From positions 1-36,667 of the forward strand of contig CAYRGG010000044.1 of NCBI GenBank assembly GCA_964423745.1: a DNA stretch of 36,667 bases, written 5' to 3'. Under the pieces are notes generated by a model that saw only the letters and a program-made list of their open reading frames with translations, made no database searches and was not told where the DNA came from. The DNA is from CAYRGG01 sp964423745. GTDB taxonomy: Bacteria > Pseudomonadota > Gammaproteobacteria > Competibacterales > Competibacteraceae. This document shows positions 26,702-35,270 of the stretch, piece by piece (position 1 is the first letter of the stretch; each line of letters starts with the position of its first letter). Position numbers and translations under genes: made by a program.

Positions 26702-26896
26702 ATGAGTTTATTTATAGTCACGTTTATCATTATGGGGCTTGCTGTGTTTGGCATGGCAGTAGGCGTCATCGCTGGAAGAAGTCCTATCAAGGGAAGTTGC
26801 GGCGGGCTCAACACGATTCCAGGTGTTGAATGCGCTTGTTCTAATCCTTGCGAAAAGAAAAAACAATTTTTGGTATTAGGGCAGGCTGAGAAGTAA
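26702..26896 (+). CDS. nqrM: NqrM, Na+-NQR maturation factor
   Basis: This 64-residue protein has one N-terminal membrane helix (about 3-24) followed by a cysteine cluster: Cys33, Cys44, Cys46 and Cys50 (KGSCGG, then ECACSNPC). This is the DUF539/NqrM pattern; NqrM is required for assembling the iron centre between NqrD and NqrE. It follows apbE closely (AGGGAG before the ATG) and is the last gene of the nqr operon. Confidence 0.95.
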   Translation: MSLFIVTFIIMGLAVFGMAVGVIAGRSPIKGSCGGLNTIPGVECACSNPCEKKKQFLVLGQAEK

Positions 26897-26981
26897 ACCG
26901 CTTAACGGTCAGCCAGAGTCTATAATTAAAAAATCAGGAGTCTCAAAAGGCATTTTACCAACGACTCCGAAGGGGGATATT

Positions 26982-27374
26982 GTGCTTGGCTCAGTCACTG
27001 TCAAAGATTATATGACGGCTAATCTTGTTACCTTTAGCCCCGATATGGATGTGTTAAAAGCGATTCATCTATTGCTTGAAAGAGGTATATCGGGCGCCCC
27101 GGTGGTGGGCAGGCGGGGCAACATTGTGGGTATTCTCTCCGAGAAAGATTGTATTAAAGTTGTCCTTCATGCCAGCTATCACGAAGAACGAGCCGGCAAA
27201 GTCGCGGAATTTATGAGTCCTGATGTTAAAACCGTTGATATGAATGCGAGTCTTCTTGATGTGGCGAGGCTTTTTTTAAATGCCCCCTATAAGCGCTATC
27301 CGGTGGTGCGGGATAACGTATTGGTGGGGCAAATTAGCCGTCGAGATGTTTTAAAAGCCCTCAAGGATCTTTAA
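26982..27374 (+). CDS. CBS domain-pair protein
   Basis: This 130-residue protein consists of two CBS domains (about 8-65 and 75-130), modules that bind adenine nucleotides and act as energy sensors. Landmarks: VKDYMTANLVTFSPDMDV, GISGAPVVG with VGILSEKDC, then FMSPDVKTVDMNASL and RYPVVRDNVLVGQISRRDVL. Translation starts at a GTG (26982) with AAGGGGGA 7 bases upstream. It stands alone between nqrM and the ABC exporter; no partner can be inferred. Confidence 0.88.
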   Translation: MLGSVTVKDYMTANLVTFSPDMDVLKAIHLLLERGISGAPVVGRRGNIVGILSEKDCIKVVLHASYHEERAGKVAEFMSPDVKTVDMNASLLDVARLFLNAPYKRYPVVRDNVLVGQISRRDVLKALKDL

Positions 27375-27388
27375 TCAAACGCTACCGG

Positions 27389-28312
27389 ATGACTCAAGCC
27401 CTTTTTATACGCGATCTACGTAAAACCTATTCCAACGGTTTCCAAGCTTTAAAAGGTATCGATCTAACAGTGGAAGAAGGGGATTTTTTTGCCCTGTTGG
27501 GTCCCAATGGGGCGGGAAAATCCACCGCCATTGGCATCATCTGTTCGCTGGTCAATAAAACCTCAGGGCAAGTGACTATTTTTGGCGATGACTTAGACAG
27601 TGCGCTGGAAAAAGCTAAGGCGCATATTGGTTTGGTGCCGCAGGAGTTTAATTTTAATCAGTTCGAACCCGTTGTGGAAATTGTCGTCAATCAGGCGGGT
27701 TACTATGGCATCGATCGACCCCTCGCTTTCCAGCGTGCTGAAACGTATTTGACACAACTTGGATTATGGGAAAAACGCCGTGTTCAAGCGCGGGAGCTGT
27801 CCGGTGGCATGAAACGCCGTTTGATGATCGCCCGGGCTTTAGTCCATGAACCCCGGCTGCTGATTCTCGATGAACCCACCGCCGGTGTCGACATCGAAAT
27901 TCGTCGCTCCATGTGGGGTTTTCTACGCCAAATCAATGCACAAGGCATCACCATTATTTTAACCACCCACTATTTAGAAGAAGCCGAGAATCTGTGCCGC
28001 CACATTGCTATTATCGACCGCGGACAGATTATCGAGAATACTCGCATGCAAACCTTGCTGCATCGACTGTCTCAAGAAACTTTTGTCCTAAATCTTAAAG
28101 AACCCCTGGCAGCGCTTCCGACGATAACCGGTTATCCATTACGCCAGATCGATGAATGTACCTTGGAAGCCGACGTGCTTAAAGAGCAGGGTATCAACGG
28201 TTTGTTTCATCAGCTTTCTGCGGATGGCATCGAGGTGGTCAGTTTGCGTAACAAAACGAACCGTTTAGAAGAGCTATTTATGCACTTGGTTGAAAAGGGC
28301 AAAGCGGCTTGA
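27389..28312 (+). CDS. yadG: ABC exporter ATP-binding protein (YadG-like)
   Basis: This 307-residue ATPase has Walker A GPNGAGKS (38-45), signature LSGGMKRR (136-143), Walker B LLILDE (156-161) and a switch His in TTHYLEEAE. The C-terminal 80 residues resemble the regulatory tail of DrrA/YadG-type ATPases. It pairs with the ABC-2 permease downstream. The substrate is unknown for this family. Confidence 0.93.
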   Translation: MTQALFIRDLRKTYSNGFQALKGIDLTVEEGDFFALLGPNGAGKSTAIGIICSLVNKTSGQVTIFGDDLDSALEKAKAHIGLVPQEFNFNQFEPVVEIVVNQAGYYGIDRPLAFQRAETYLTQLGLWEKRRVQARELSGGMKRRLMIARALVHEPRLLILDEPTAGVDIEIRRSMWGFLRQINAQGITIILTTHYLEEAENLCRHIAIIDRGQIIENTRMQTLLHRLSQETFVLNLKEPLAALPTITGYPLRQIDECTLEADVLKEQGINGLFHQLSADGIEVVSLRNKTNRLEELFMHLVEKGKAA

Positions 28313-28391
28313 GTAAAAATTTATTCCATTTTTGTACGGGTTTTTCTGCTCCCCATACTCTTTCAATAAAACGCCCAATGACATTAGCACA

Positions 28392-29165
28392 ATGAGCGTC
28401 CGGGCGCATTTCGTTGGCTTTAAAACTATTTTAATCAAAGAAATCCTACGCTTTATGCGTATTTGGGTACAAACGGTGTTGCCTGCTGCCGTGACCATGA
28501 GCCTTTATTTTGTCATTTTTGGTCGTTTGATTGGCTCGCAGATTGGCGATATCGATGGCTATACCTATATGCAATATATTGTCCCAGGGCTGATCATGAT
28601 GTCCATCATCACGAACGCCTATTCCAATGTGGTTTCGTCATTTTATAGCTCAAAATTCCAGCGTCATATCGAAGAGATGCTGGTTTCTCCTCTACCCAAT
28701 TATTTAATTTTGTTGGGTTTTGTAGGTGGCGGGTTAGCACGAGGGATTATAGTAGGCGCAGCCGTAACGGGAGTTTCCATATTTTTTACGGATTTGCACA
28801 TTCATAACATTTTTGTGATGATCACTGTGGTGATATTGACTGCCATTCTGTTTTCTTTAGGGGGCTTTATCAACGGCGTTTATGCCAATAGCTTCGACGA
28901 CGTTTCCATCGTACCCACCTTTGTTCTTACACCCCTGACCTACTTAGGCGGTGTGTTTTATTCCATTCAAATGCTGCCTGAATTTTGGCAAGCCGTTTCT
29001 CAGTTAAACCCTATTTTGTATATGGTCAACGCTTTTCGCTATAGCATTCTCGGCACATCCGATGTGGATATTACCGTTGCGTTTACTATTATCTTACTTT
29101 TCGTAGCTGCATTATTTGTGTTTAGTTTATGGTTGCTCAACAAGGGCGTGGGCATTCGACAGTAG
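28392..29165 (+). CDS. yadH: ABC-2 type permease (YadH-like)
   Basis: This 257-residue membrane protein has about six helices. EILRFMRIWVQTVLPAAVTM followed by SLYFVIFGRLIGSQIG matches the YadH start, and FVLTPLTYLGGVFYSI is the ABC-2 hallmark. I chose the ATG at 28392 because the YadH-like sequence begins there; an in-frame ATG at 28332 would add 20 unrelated residues. Neither has a strong ribosome-binding site. It forms an exporter with the upstream ATPase. Confidence 0.9.
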   Translation: MSVRAHFVGFKTILIKEILRFMRIWVQTVLPAAVTMSLYFVIFGRLIGSQIGDIDGYTYMQYIVPGLIMMSIITNAYSNVVSSFYSSKFQRHIEEMLVSPLPNYLILLGFVGGGLARGIIVGAAVTGVSIFFTDLHIHNIFVMITVVILTAILFSLGGFINGVYANSFDDVSIVPTFVLTPLTYLGGVFYSIQMLPEFWQAVSQLNPILYMVNAFRYSILGTSDVDITVAFTIILLFVAALFVFSLWLLNKGVGIRQ

Positions 29166-29325
29166 GGGACTTAAAAAAGCAAACTGAACCAAATTCCTTA
29201 CATGTTTTCTCGGTTGCAGGCGGTGGTAGGTACACGCATTGACGTAAACTGTTGCGTGTGTAATGGTATTATGCATTATATCAATCGCTCCTTAGACTCA
29301 TAGGCGCGGGCCGAGGAGATAAAAA

Positions 29326-29799
29326 TTGAGTGCAATAGTTTACGATATTTTAATAGGTAAAGAAGCTGGGAGCGAACTCGTATCCCAAAAGGAAGCCGAG
29401 TTTGAGGCGGGCAAGGGTATCGTAGGAGATAGGTATTACAATTCTTTAGGTACATTTTCCAAGAAGCTAAAAGGTAAACCGGATGCAGAAGTTACGATAA
29501 TTGAGCAAGAGGAAATCGATGCGTTCAATCGCATTACTGGATTGCAATATACGGGAAAGCATTTTAGACGCAACTTAGTAACCAAAGGCATACGGCTAAA
29601 TGACTTAGTCGGCAATGAATTCTATTTAGGTGAAGTAAAGCTTCTTGCTATCAGGCTGTGTGAACCATGTGCGTACTTGGCTTCAATTATTGGTGATCAG
29701 ATTATGCAGCATATGGTACATAAAGCTGGTATTCGTGCTCAAATACTAAGCAGTGGCCATTTAAAAGTCACGGATGGCGTCGGGCGTCTCGGCAAATGA
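29326..29799 (+). CDS. MOSC domain-containing protein
   Basis: This 157-residue protein has the MOSC fold found at the C-terminus of molybdenum cofactor sulfurases and in YiiM/YuaD-type proteins. Seen: GIVGDRYYN near residue 31, RRNLVTKGIRLNDLVGNEF, and RLCEPCAYL with Cys112 and Cys115, the expected sulfur-carrying Cys region, then HKAGIRAQIL. It starts at a TTG (29326) preceded by GAGGAG 7 bases upstream. It overlaps the next small gene by ATGA. The physiological substrate is unknown. Confidence 0.87.
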   Translation: MSAIVYDILIGKEAGSELVSQKEAEFEAGKGIVGDRYYNSLGTFSKKLKGKPDAEVTIIEQEEIDAFNRITGLQYTGKHFRRNLVTKGIRLNDLVGNEFYLGEVKLLAIRLCEPCAYLASIIGDQIMQHMVHKAGIRAQILSSGHLKVTDGVGRLGK

Positions 29800-29987
29800 A
29801 TGGTCTATTCTTAACTATTGGGATAATACTCTTAGCCTATTCAGGATATTGCCTGATTAGTGGTTCTATCACCGCAAAACAAGGAATCTCTTGGGCTACC
29901 TACACAAGAGACATGGAACCGGCAAGATACTGGTCTACCTGTATCATCTACTTGGTACTCTCAATTTTTCTTATCGTATGGTTCTAA
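29796..29987 (+). CDS. Small two-helix membrane protein, unknown function
   Basis: This 63-residue protein has two hydrophobic segments (about 4-24 and 45-62) around a polar loop with WATYTRDMEPARYW. The start codon overlaps the MOSC gene stop, so translation is probably coupled. No family is recognised. Confidence 0.6.
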   Translation: MNGLFLTIGIILLAYSGYCLISGSITAKQGISWATYTRDMEPARYWSTCIIYLVLSIFLIVWF

Positions 29988-29990
29988 CGG

Positions 29991-30009
29991 CTTGCCTAAT
30001 TAAGGCAAG
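29991..30009. terminator. Stem-loop after the MOSC/small membrane protein pair
   Basis: CTTGCCT and AGGCAAG form a perfect 7-bp stem with loop AATTA, directly after the stop codon. No T-run follows, so it is a weak or Rho-assisted terminator at best. Confidence 0.4.
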
Positions 30010-30197
30010 GGAAAAGTCGATACCAGTTATGGAACTCTCTTCCCAAATATACCTAAGTGTATGACGGCGTAGGCAGCAAAAGGACGAGACAATCCGTCCT
30101 TGTTGTTACGACAGTATAAATCTGATGCTTAAATTTGTTGGACTAAATTAGACCAGCCGTTATTGGGTTTTTTCCTGGAACATATCATTCTAAAGCA

Positions 30198-31151
30198 TTA
30201 GGCCAGTTGATCCACATATTTCTCCGCATCTAAAGCCGCCATACAGCCGGTACCCGCAGAGGTAATCGCTTGCCGGTAAACATGGTCGGCCACATCGCCA
30301 GCGGCGAATACGCCGGGCACACTGGTGGCGGTGGCATCACCCTGGGATCCACCTTTCACTAAGATATAACCGTTCTCCATGGCCAATTGACCTTCAAAAA
30401 GCTCCGTATTGGGTTTGTGGCCAATGGCAATAAATAAACCATGTATATCTAAACTGGTGATTTCATCTGTTTCCGTATGACGAATCCGAATACCCGTGAC
30501 GCCACTGTCATCACCGACCACCTCATCCAGTGCGTGATTCAACGCTAACCGAATATTGCCGTTTTCTACTCTGTCCAGCAGCCGGTTCACTAGAATTTTC
30601 TCAGCCCGGAATTGATCACGACGATGCACTAAAGTGACCTCAGAAGCAATATTAGAGAGATACAACGCTTCCTCCACTGCTGTATTACCACCACCGATTA
30701 CAGCCACTTTCTGATTGCGATAGAAAAAACCATCACAGGTCGCACAAGCAGAGACGCCCTTGCCCATGAACGCTTGTTCAGACGGTAATCCTAAGTACTT
30801 TGCCGTGGCGCCCGTGGAGATAATCAACGCATCAGCCGTATACTCACCGGCGTCACCCACCAGCCGGAATGGCCGCTTCGTGACATCTGCCGTATGGATA
30901 TGGTCGAAAATGATCTCTGTATTAAAGCGCTCGGCATGCTCCTTCATGCGTTCCATTAAGCCCGGTCCTTGTAAACCCTCTGGATCGCCCGGCCAGTTTT
31001 CCACATCGGTGGTGGTCATCAGCTGACCGCCTTGCGCTAGCCCAGTGATCAACACGGGATTAAGATTAGCACGGGCTGCATACACCGCTGCTGAATAACC
31101 CGCTGGACCAGAACCTAAAATAAGCAACTGACAGTGTTTTGAATTACTCAT
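30198..31151 (-). CDS. trxB: Thioredoxin reductase
   Basis: This 317-residue NADPH-dependent flavoprotein reduces thioredoxin or a partner peroxiredoxin. FAD-binding GSGPAGYSAAVYAARA lies at the N-terminus, the redox pair Cys136-Ala-Thr-Cys139 in GVSACATCDGFF, NADPH-binding GGGNTAVEEALYL with the HRRDQFRAE loop, and the C-terminal FAD motif GVFAAGDV. The ATG at 31151 is set by an AGGAGG 8 bases upstream. It lies 67 bases after the peroxiredoxin gene, so the two are probably co-transcribed. Confidence 0.97.
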   Translation of the reverse strand: MSNSKHCQLLILGSGPAGYSAAVYAARANLNPVLITGLAQGGQLMTTTDVENWPGDPEGLQGPGLMERMKEHAERFNTEIIFDHIHTADVTKRPFRLVGDAGEYTADALIISTGATAKYLGLPSEQAFMGKGVSACATCDGFFYRNQKVAVIGGGNTAVEEALYLSNIASEVTLVHRRDQFRAEKILVNRLLDRVENGNIRLALNHALDEVVGDDSGVTGIRIRHTETDEITSLDIHGLFIAIGHKPNTELFEGQLAMENGYILVKGGSQGDATATSVPGVFAAGDVADHVYRQAITSAGTGCMAALDAEKYVDQLA

Positions 31152-31218
31152 GACTATGCCTCCTGAAATAAAGCTGTCTGATGAGGGGGGGTGCAGGGCA
31201 TCCCCTACTCTGTCTCTT

Positions 31219-31818
31219 TTAAAGATTGACAGCATTCTCGGCGAGATATTCAGCAACACCTTCGGGGTTTGCTTTCATACCCTGTTGACCTTTGCGCCAG
31301 CCCGCTGGGCAGACTTCACCATGCTCTTCAGTAAATTGAAGAGCTTCCACGACACGTAACATCTCATCCACGTCCCGTCCTAGGGGTAGATTATTCACCA
31401 CTTGGTGCTGCACTATGCCGTCTTTATCAATCAGAAAGGAAGCACGTAGCGCCACGCCATTGGGATGTTCAATGCCATAAGCCTGGGTAATGGCGTGATT
31501 GACATCGGCCACCATGGGGAAACTCACCTCTCCAATACCCCCCTGCTCTACTGGGGTATTGCGCCAGGCATAGTGAGTAAACTGAGAATCGATGGATACA
31601 CCCACCACTGCAACCCCTAATTCCTCAAACCGCGCCATGCGACGATCATGGGCGATAATCTCAGAGGGACAAACAAAAGTAAAATCCAACGGCCAGAAAA
31701 ACAGCACCACATGTTTGCCATGAAGATCTGACAGCTTGAAATTTTCCGTAATCGTGCCGTCAGGCAGCACGGCAGGCGCGGTAAAATCGGGGGCCTTTTG
31801 GGTTACCAATACACTCAT
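31219..31818 (-). CDS. Typical 2-Cys peroxiredoxin
   Basis: This 199-residue AhpC/Prx family thiol peroxidase has peroxidatic Cys50 in DFTFVCPSEI and resolving Cys170 in EVCPAGWRKG. It would reduce H2O2 and organic peroxides and be recycled by the thioredoxin system, in keeping with trxB directly downstream. TAGGAGGA precedes the ATG at 31818. A palindrome 67-85 bases upstream is a possible operator. Confidence 0.96.
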   Translation of the reverse strand: MSVLVTQKAPDFTAPAVLPDGTITENFKLSDLHGKHVVLFFWPLDFTFVCPSEIIAHDRRMARFEELGVAVVGVSIDSQFTHYAWRNTPVEQGGIGEVSFPMVADVNHAITQAYGIEHPNGVALRASFLIDKDGIVQHQVVNNLPLGRDVDEMLRVVEALQFTEEHGEVCPAGWRKGQQGMKANPEGVAEYLAENAVNL

Positions 31819-31884
31819 GTATTCCTCCTAGATTTAAGAACAATGGGTTAAACACAGAGCGTAGGTTACGGGATTGAGTTTGAT

Positions 31885-31903
31885 AAGTAAAATTAATTTA
31901 CTT
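31885..31903. promoter_or_regulatory. Palindrome upstream of the peroxiredoxin gene (possible operator)
   Basis: AAGTAAAATTAATTTACTT has 7-bp arms (AAGTAAA/TTTACTT) around a 5-base AT centre. It lies 67-85 bases before the peroxiredoxin ATG, between that gene and the end of the MFS gene, a location suitable for control of the prx-trxB pair. The regulator is unknown; it does not look like a canonical OxyR site. Confidence 0.35.
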
Positions 31904-31942
31904 AAACACTATGATAGTAAAAAGCTATTACCGAAAAGCGTC

Positions 31943-33526
31943 TTAGGCACTGGAATTTGTTTTACTATGGATCATCAGCCAGGCACATAATGCACTGGCT
32001 AACGCTAGTCCAGCTGTACCCAGCATCAACACCCGAAAACTTGCCACAAAGGCAGCGTCAATGGCTGTCTCCAGTGCTTGCCGCATCTCTCCTTGCACGG
32101 CTTTCGGTAATTCTAGACCGGCTAGCTGATAACTGGCATCCTGAACTGCGGCTGCCATAGCAGGGTGTATATTGAGATCGGTTAAGCGACTCTGCAAAGC
32201 GTTACTGAAAAGCGCTAAGGCTAAAATTCCTAGCACTGCCACGGCCAGCAACATGGCGACTCGGCTAACGGTATTATTGATGCCGGATGCAGTCCCAGCA
32301 TGACGATCTGCGACTGCATTCATCACCGTGGTGGACAGGGGTGCAACACTCACTGCCATACCGAGCCCTAATACGGTCATGGCAGGAAAAAAAGTTATCC
32401 AGTACGACCCCCCAACCCCCGGCACAGCAAATAGGGCTAGCCCCAGGGCAGTGATCATGGGTCCAATGACCAAGGGGCGCTGCGCCCCGTAACGGTCTAA
32501 AAGCCCACCAGACCAGCGTGACAATGCACCCATAACTAAAGTGAAGGGCAAGAAAGCAGCGCCCGCCAGCATGACAGGATAATTTTGTACTTGAATTAAA
32601 TTGAACGGCAGCAGGAAGAAAGCGCCGCCCAACGCAAAATATAGCAGTAGGGTAACCAAATTGACGCCACTAAACAATGGCGACTGAAATAAGGTAAGAG
32701 GCACCATGGGTGCGGGACTCCGGGATTCTACCCATACAAAGCCCATCAGCAGCACCGCACCGCTCACCAAAGTGCCAAGCACCCTAGGATGTGTCCAACC
32801 GAGTTCCGCCGATGCAATAAGTCCATAGGTAACAGCGCCTAAACCGAAGGCCACCAACAGAGCACCCCAATAATCAAGGACTCCGTCGCGCTCAGGGGCA
32901 TAACTTTCTGGAACGCGCCAAAGCGCGATGGCAATGGTGATGACGGCTAAGGGTACATTAATTAAAAAAATGGCATGCCAGGACCAAATATCCACCAACC
33001 AACCGCCCAACACAGGACCGATGGCCGTGGTAATGGCTGAGAACCCCGCCCAAGTACCGATCGCCCTACCCCGCTCTTGTGCGTCAAAAGCGGCGCTAAT
33101 GATGGCTAGACTACTGGGGACCAAGAGGGCGCCACCGAGACCCTGAATAGCACGGCCAATAATTAATTGACCGGTATTTGCGGCTAGACCACACCCTAGG
33201 GACGCAGTTGCAAAAATTACAGTGCCGATAAGAAAAATTCGCCGTCGTCCAAAGCGATCTCCGGCAGCGCCTCCGACTAAAATTAAGGCCGCCAACAACA
33301 ATGTATAGGCGTTGACAACCCATTGCATTTCAGCCACAGAGGCAGCCAATTGCGCTTGCATGGTTGGCAATGCCACATTGACGACGGAGCCATCGATAAA
33401 CACCAGGCTCGAACCCAAGATGGTGGCAACGAGCACCCAGGGTTTAGCTTTTTGGGCGCAGTCTTCTGCATGCGGACCCGAGCGAATGATGGCCTCGTCA
33501 CAGGGAGACGCTTTTAGTGTTAGCAT
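31943..33526 (-). CDS. DHA2 family MFS drug:H+ antiporter (14 TM)
   Basis: This 527-residue membrane protein of the EmrB/QacA type probably exports drugs or metabolites. DGSVVNVALPTMQ in helix 1, GDRFGRRRIFL in loop 2-3 (motif A), RAIQGLGGALLVPSSLA (motif B) and GFSAITTAIGPVLGGWLVD (motif C) are all present. The length fits 14 helices. The start is the ATG at 33526, with a 35-residue cytoplasmic N-terminus. No regulator or EmrA-like adaptor gene is adjacent. Confidence 0.93.
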   Translation of the reverse strand: MLTLKASPCDEAIIRSGPHAEDCAQKAKPWVLVATILGSSLVFIDGSVVNVALPTMQAQLAASVAEMQWVVNAYTLLLAALILVGGAAGDRFGRRRIFLIGTVIFATASLGCGLAANTGQLIIGRAIQGLGGALLVPSSLAIISAAFDAQERGRAIGTWAGFSAITTAIGPVLGGWLVDIWSWHAIFLINVPLAVITIAIALWRVPESYAPERDGVLDYWGALLVAFGLGAVTYGLIASAELGWTHPRVLGTLVSGAVLLMGFVWVESRSPAPMVPLTLFQSPLFSGVNLVTLLLYFALGGAFFLLPFNLIQVQNYPVMLAGAAFLPFTLVMGALSRWSGGLLDRYGAQRPLVIGPMITALGLALFAVPGVGGSYWITFFPAMTVLGLGMAVSVAPLSTTVMNAVADRHAGTASGINNTVSRVAMLLAVAVLGILALALFSNALQSRLTDLNIHPAMAAAVQDASYQLAGLELPKAVQGEMRQALETAIDAAFVASFRVLMLGTAGLALASALCAWLMIHSKTNSSA

Positions 33527-33595
33527 GACATTGATGAGGTCAACTAGACATTACGGTGTGGATGCGTTATCTAAAAGTTTCAAAACGCCACAGAT

Positions 33596-33718
33596 CTAGG
33601 CAGCTCGTTCTAGGGAACGCAATAAATAGCCTTCGTAGGCTTGAACAAGGGCATCCTTGCCATTGACAACCTTTTCACAAACCACCCAGCTTCTTTTCGC
33701 ATAATGAACAGATGGCAT
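33596..33718 (-). pseudogene. Possible 40-residue coding remnant next to a MITE
   Basis: A frame from ATG at 33718 to TAG at 33596-33598 encodes a basic, protein-like peptide with SWVVCEKVVNGKDALVQAYE and EGYLLRSLERAA. It starts exactly at the edge of the MITE-like element, and its frame continues open into that element. It may be the C-terminal end of a gene cut by the element. No family is recognised, and it may be fortuitous. Confidence 0.25.
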
Positions 33719-33870
33719 CTCAGAACCTGTTTTATAAACTTTGCGACGTTCGCTGAATCAAGGCGCAGCCCCTTCGAGCAGCGCAGTTTACAGGCAGTAA
33801 ATGAGCAGCAGAGAAGGGTCTGTAACGCCGAGTCAGCGGACATGAGCAGATTTTAAAACTGGTTCTCAAA
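33718..33870. mobile_element. About 150-bp MITE-like element
   Basis: The ends TCTCAGAACCTGTTTTATAA (left) and the complement of the right end, TTTGAGAACCAGTTTTAAAA, match at 16 of 20 positions as inverted repeats. There is no coding capacity for a transposase. It sits between the MFS and OsmC genes and accounts for most of this 348-bp intergenic stretch (33527-33874). Target duplication is not clear. Confidence 0.55.
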
Positions 33871-33874
33871 GAGG

Positions 33875-34300
33875 CTAAACAAGTTTTGCCACTAAACTGA
33901 TATCAGTACCTGCAAGAGCCTTCGAAACCGGACAATTTTTCTTAGCCGTCTCAGCTTGCTCTTGAAAAGCCGCTGCGTCGATACCAGGAATGTCAGCCTC
34001 TGTCTCCAGTTCGATCTTGGTGATGGCAAAACCCCCAGAAACGGCCCCTAGATGAACTTTGGCTGTGGTGTGAATACGATTAGGCGTGAAACCTGCCTGA
34101 CCAAGCCCAGCCGACAGCGCCATGGAAAAACAACCGGCATGGGCAGCGCCAATCAATTCTTCGGGATTGGTGCCCGTACCGGATTCAAAACGGGAAGGAA
34201 ACGAGTAGGGCCCCTCAAACGCCCCACTGCCCAGTTTCATGGTGCCTTGACCTTCTTTTAGGGAACCTTGCCATTGGGCTTCAGACGTTCTCGTAGTCAT
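33875..34300 (-). CDS. osmC: OsmC family peroxiredoxin
   Basis: This 141-residue thiol peroxidase for organic hydroperoxides has the two catalytic cysteines at Cys57 (GAAHAGCFSMAL) and Cys123 (KKNCPVSKAL), and SRFESGTGTNPEELI with the supporting Arg and Glu. GGAG precedes the ATG at 34300 by about 8 bases. The start TTRTSEAQWQGSLKEGQGTM is typical of OsmC rather than Ohr. With the nearby Prx/TrxB it suggests a peroxide-defence neighbourhood, though not one operon. Confidence 0.93.
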   Translation of the reverse strand: MTTRTSEAQWQGSLKEGQGTMKLGSGAFEGPYSFPSRFESGTGTNPEELIGAAHAGCFSMALSAGLGQAGFTPNRIHTTAKVHLGAVSGGFAITKIELETEADIPGIDAAAFQEQAETAKKNCPVSKALAGTDISLVAKLV

Positions 34301-34527
34301 TGCGGTTTCTCCAGTTGGTGTTGGAGTGTGGAATGATAGCAGGGAATCATGCTGTGATCTTGTAAAGATGAGAAGTTAGGTACAAGTTTATTGGTTATTT
34401 TCAGCGCAGCAACATCAAGCTGCTGGTATCGTTTGGGGAAATGAAAAGGGTTTTAAAATTAGGAAAGCTACCGTAGTTGTACACCTTTCGGTGGTTTTCT
34501 TTGAATTTTACGCATTGTGCCCTTACC

Positions 34528-35100
34528 TCACGGAGCTTTTAAGCCTAACAAACCTAATGCATCCGCGTAAATCTCAGCCAGCGGTAATCGTAGGGCAGGT
34601 GCATCTAGCTCGATTATGGCGTCAATTCCCTGATAAATTTGCTGTTGCCAGCCGCTCGTGTGGTAGTAAACTTCGACTTCGAGGGCAGTTTGGGACAAGA
34701 TCAAATAAACCTGTAAGGCGTCAATCTCCACATAGGCTGTGCGTTTTTTGACACGGTCACGCTGTACGCTGCTATCGGACAGCACTTCAGCCGCTAAGAT
34801 AGGACTCGTTTGATGAATCCCGGGATCAGGGTTACAAACCACCATCACGTCTGGGTAGGCTTTGTTGCTATTGACGCCAGGGCTTAAACGCAAACCCACA
34901 TCCGCTACGGTGACAAAATAGGGTGGTTTGAGCTGTGGTTTAATGACGCCTTGCAAACCAAGCGCAATCAAGTTGTGTGCGAGCGTGCCACCGGTCATGG
35001 CGACCGGTTGGCCATCCCACAACTCGTAGCGTAAGCCATCACGGTCTTCAATGGCTTCTAGCTCATCGAAAGTGAGTGATTTTTGGGCCGGTTCCAACAT
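34528..35100 (-). CDS. Uma2 family protein (putative PD-(D/E)XK nuclease fold)
   Basis: This 190-residue protein is of the Uma2/DUF820 family. The N-terminus (LTFDELEAIEDRDGLRYELWDGQPVAMTGG) is the standard opening, followed by AYPDVMVVC and SPILAAEVLSDSSVQRDRVKK, which carry the acidic and E..K positions of the fold. It is a longer and more typical member than the one at 6779. Function is unknown for the family. It stands alone on the - strand. Confidence 0.9.
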   Translation of the reverse strand: MLEPAQKSLTFDELEAIEDRDGLRYELWDGQPVAMTGGTLAHNLIALGLQGVIKPQLKPPYFVTVADVGLRLSPGVNSNKAYPDVMVVCNPDPGIHQTSPILAAEVLSDSSVQRDRVKKRTAYVEIDALQVYLILSQTALEVEVYYHTSGWQQQIYQGIDAIIELDAPALRLPLAEIYADALGLLGLKAP

Positions 35101-35270
35101 CGATTATGACTTTATAAAATCAATTTTTTTATGGTAACTGTTTAAAAAACATGAACCATTCAATGGCGTTTCATAATCAAAGAGGGGATTTAAAAATATA
35201 ATATATATTAACAAGTTAGTATATGATTTCAGTATTTATCCTGAATTAAGTAATCTTTACTTGTTAAGGC

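Noticed and set aside
31152..31259. N-terminal extension of trxB by 36 residues
   Set aside because: It overlaps the peroxiredoxin gene; the ATG at 31151 has an AGGAGG and begins at the expected FAD-domain start.
33610..33843. 77-codon - strand frame as a gene
   Set aside because: Most of it runs through the MITE-like element and it has no family features.
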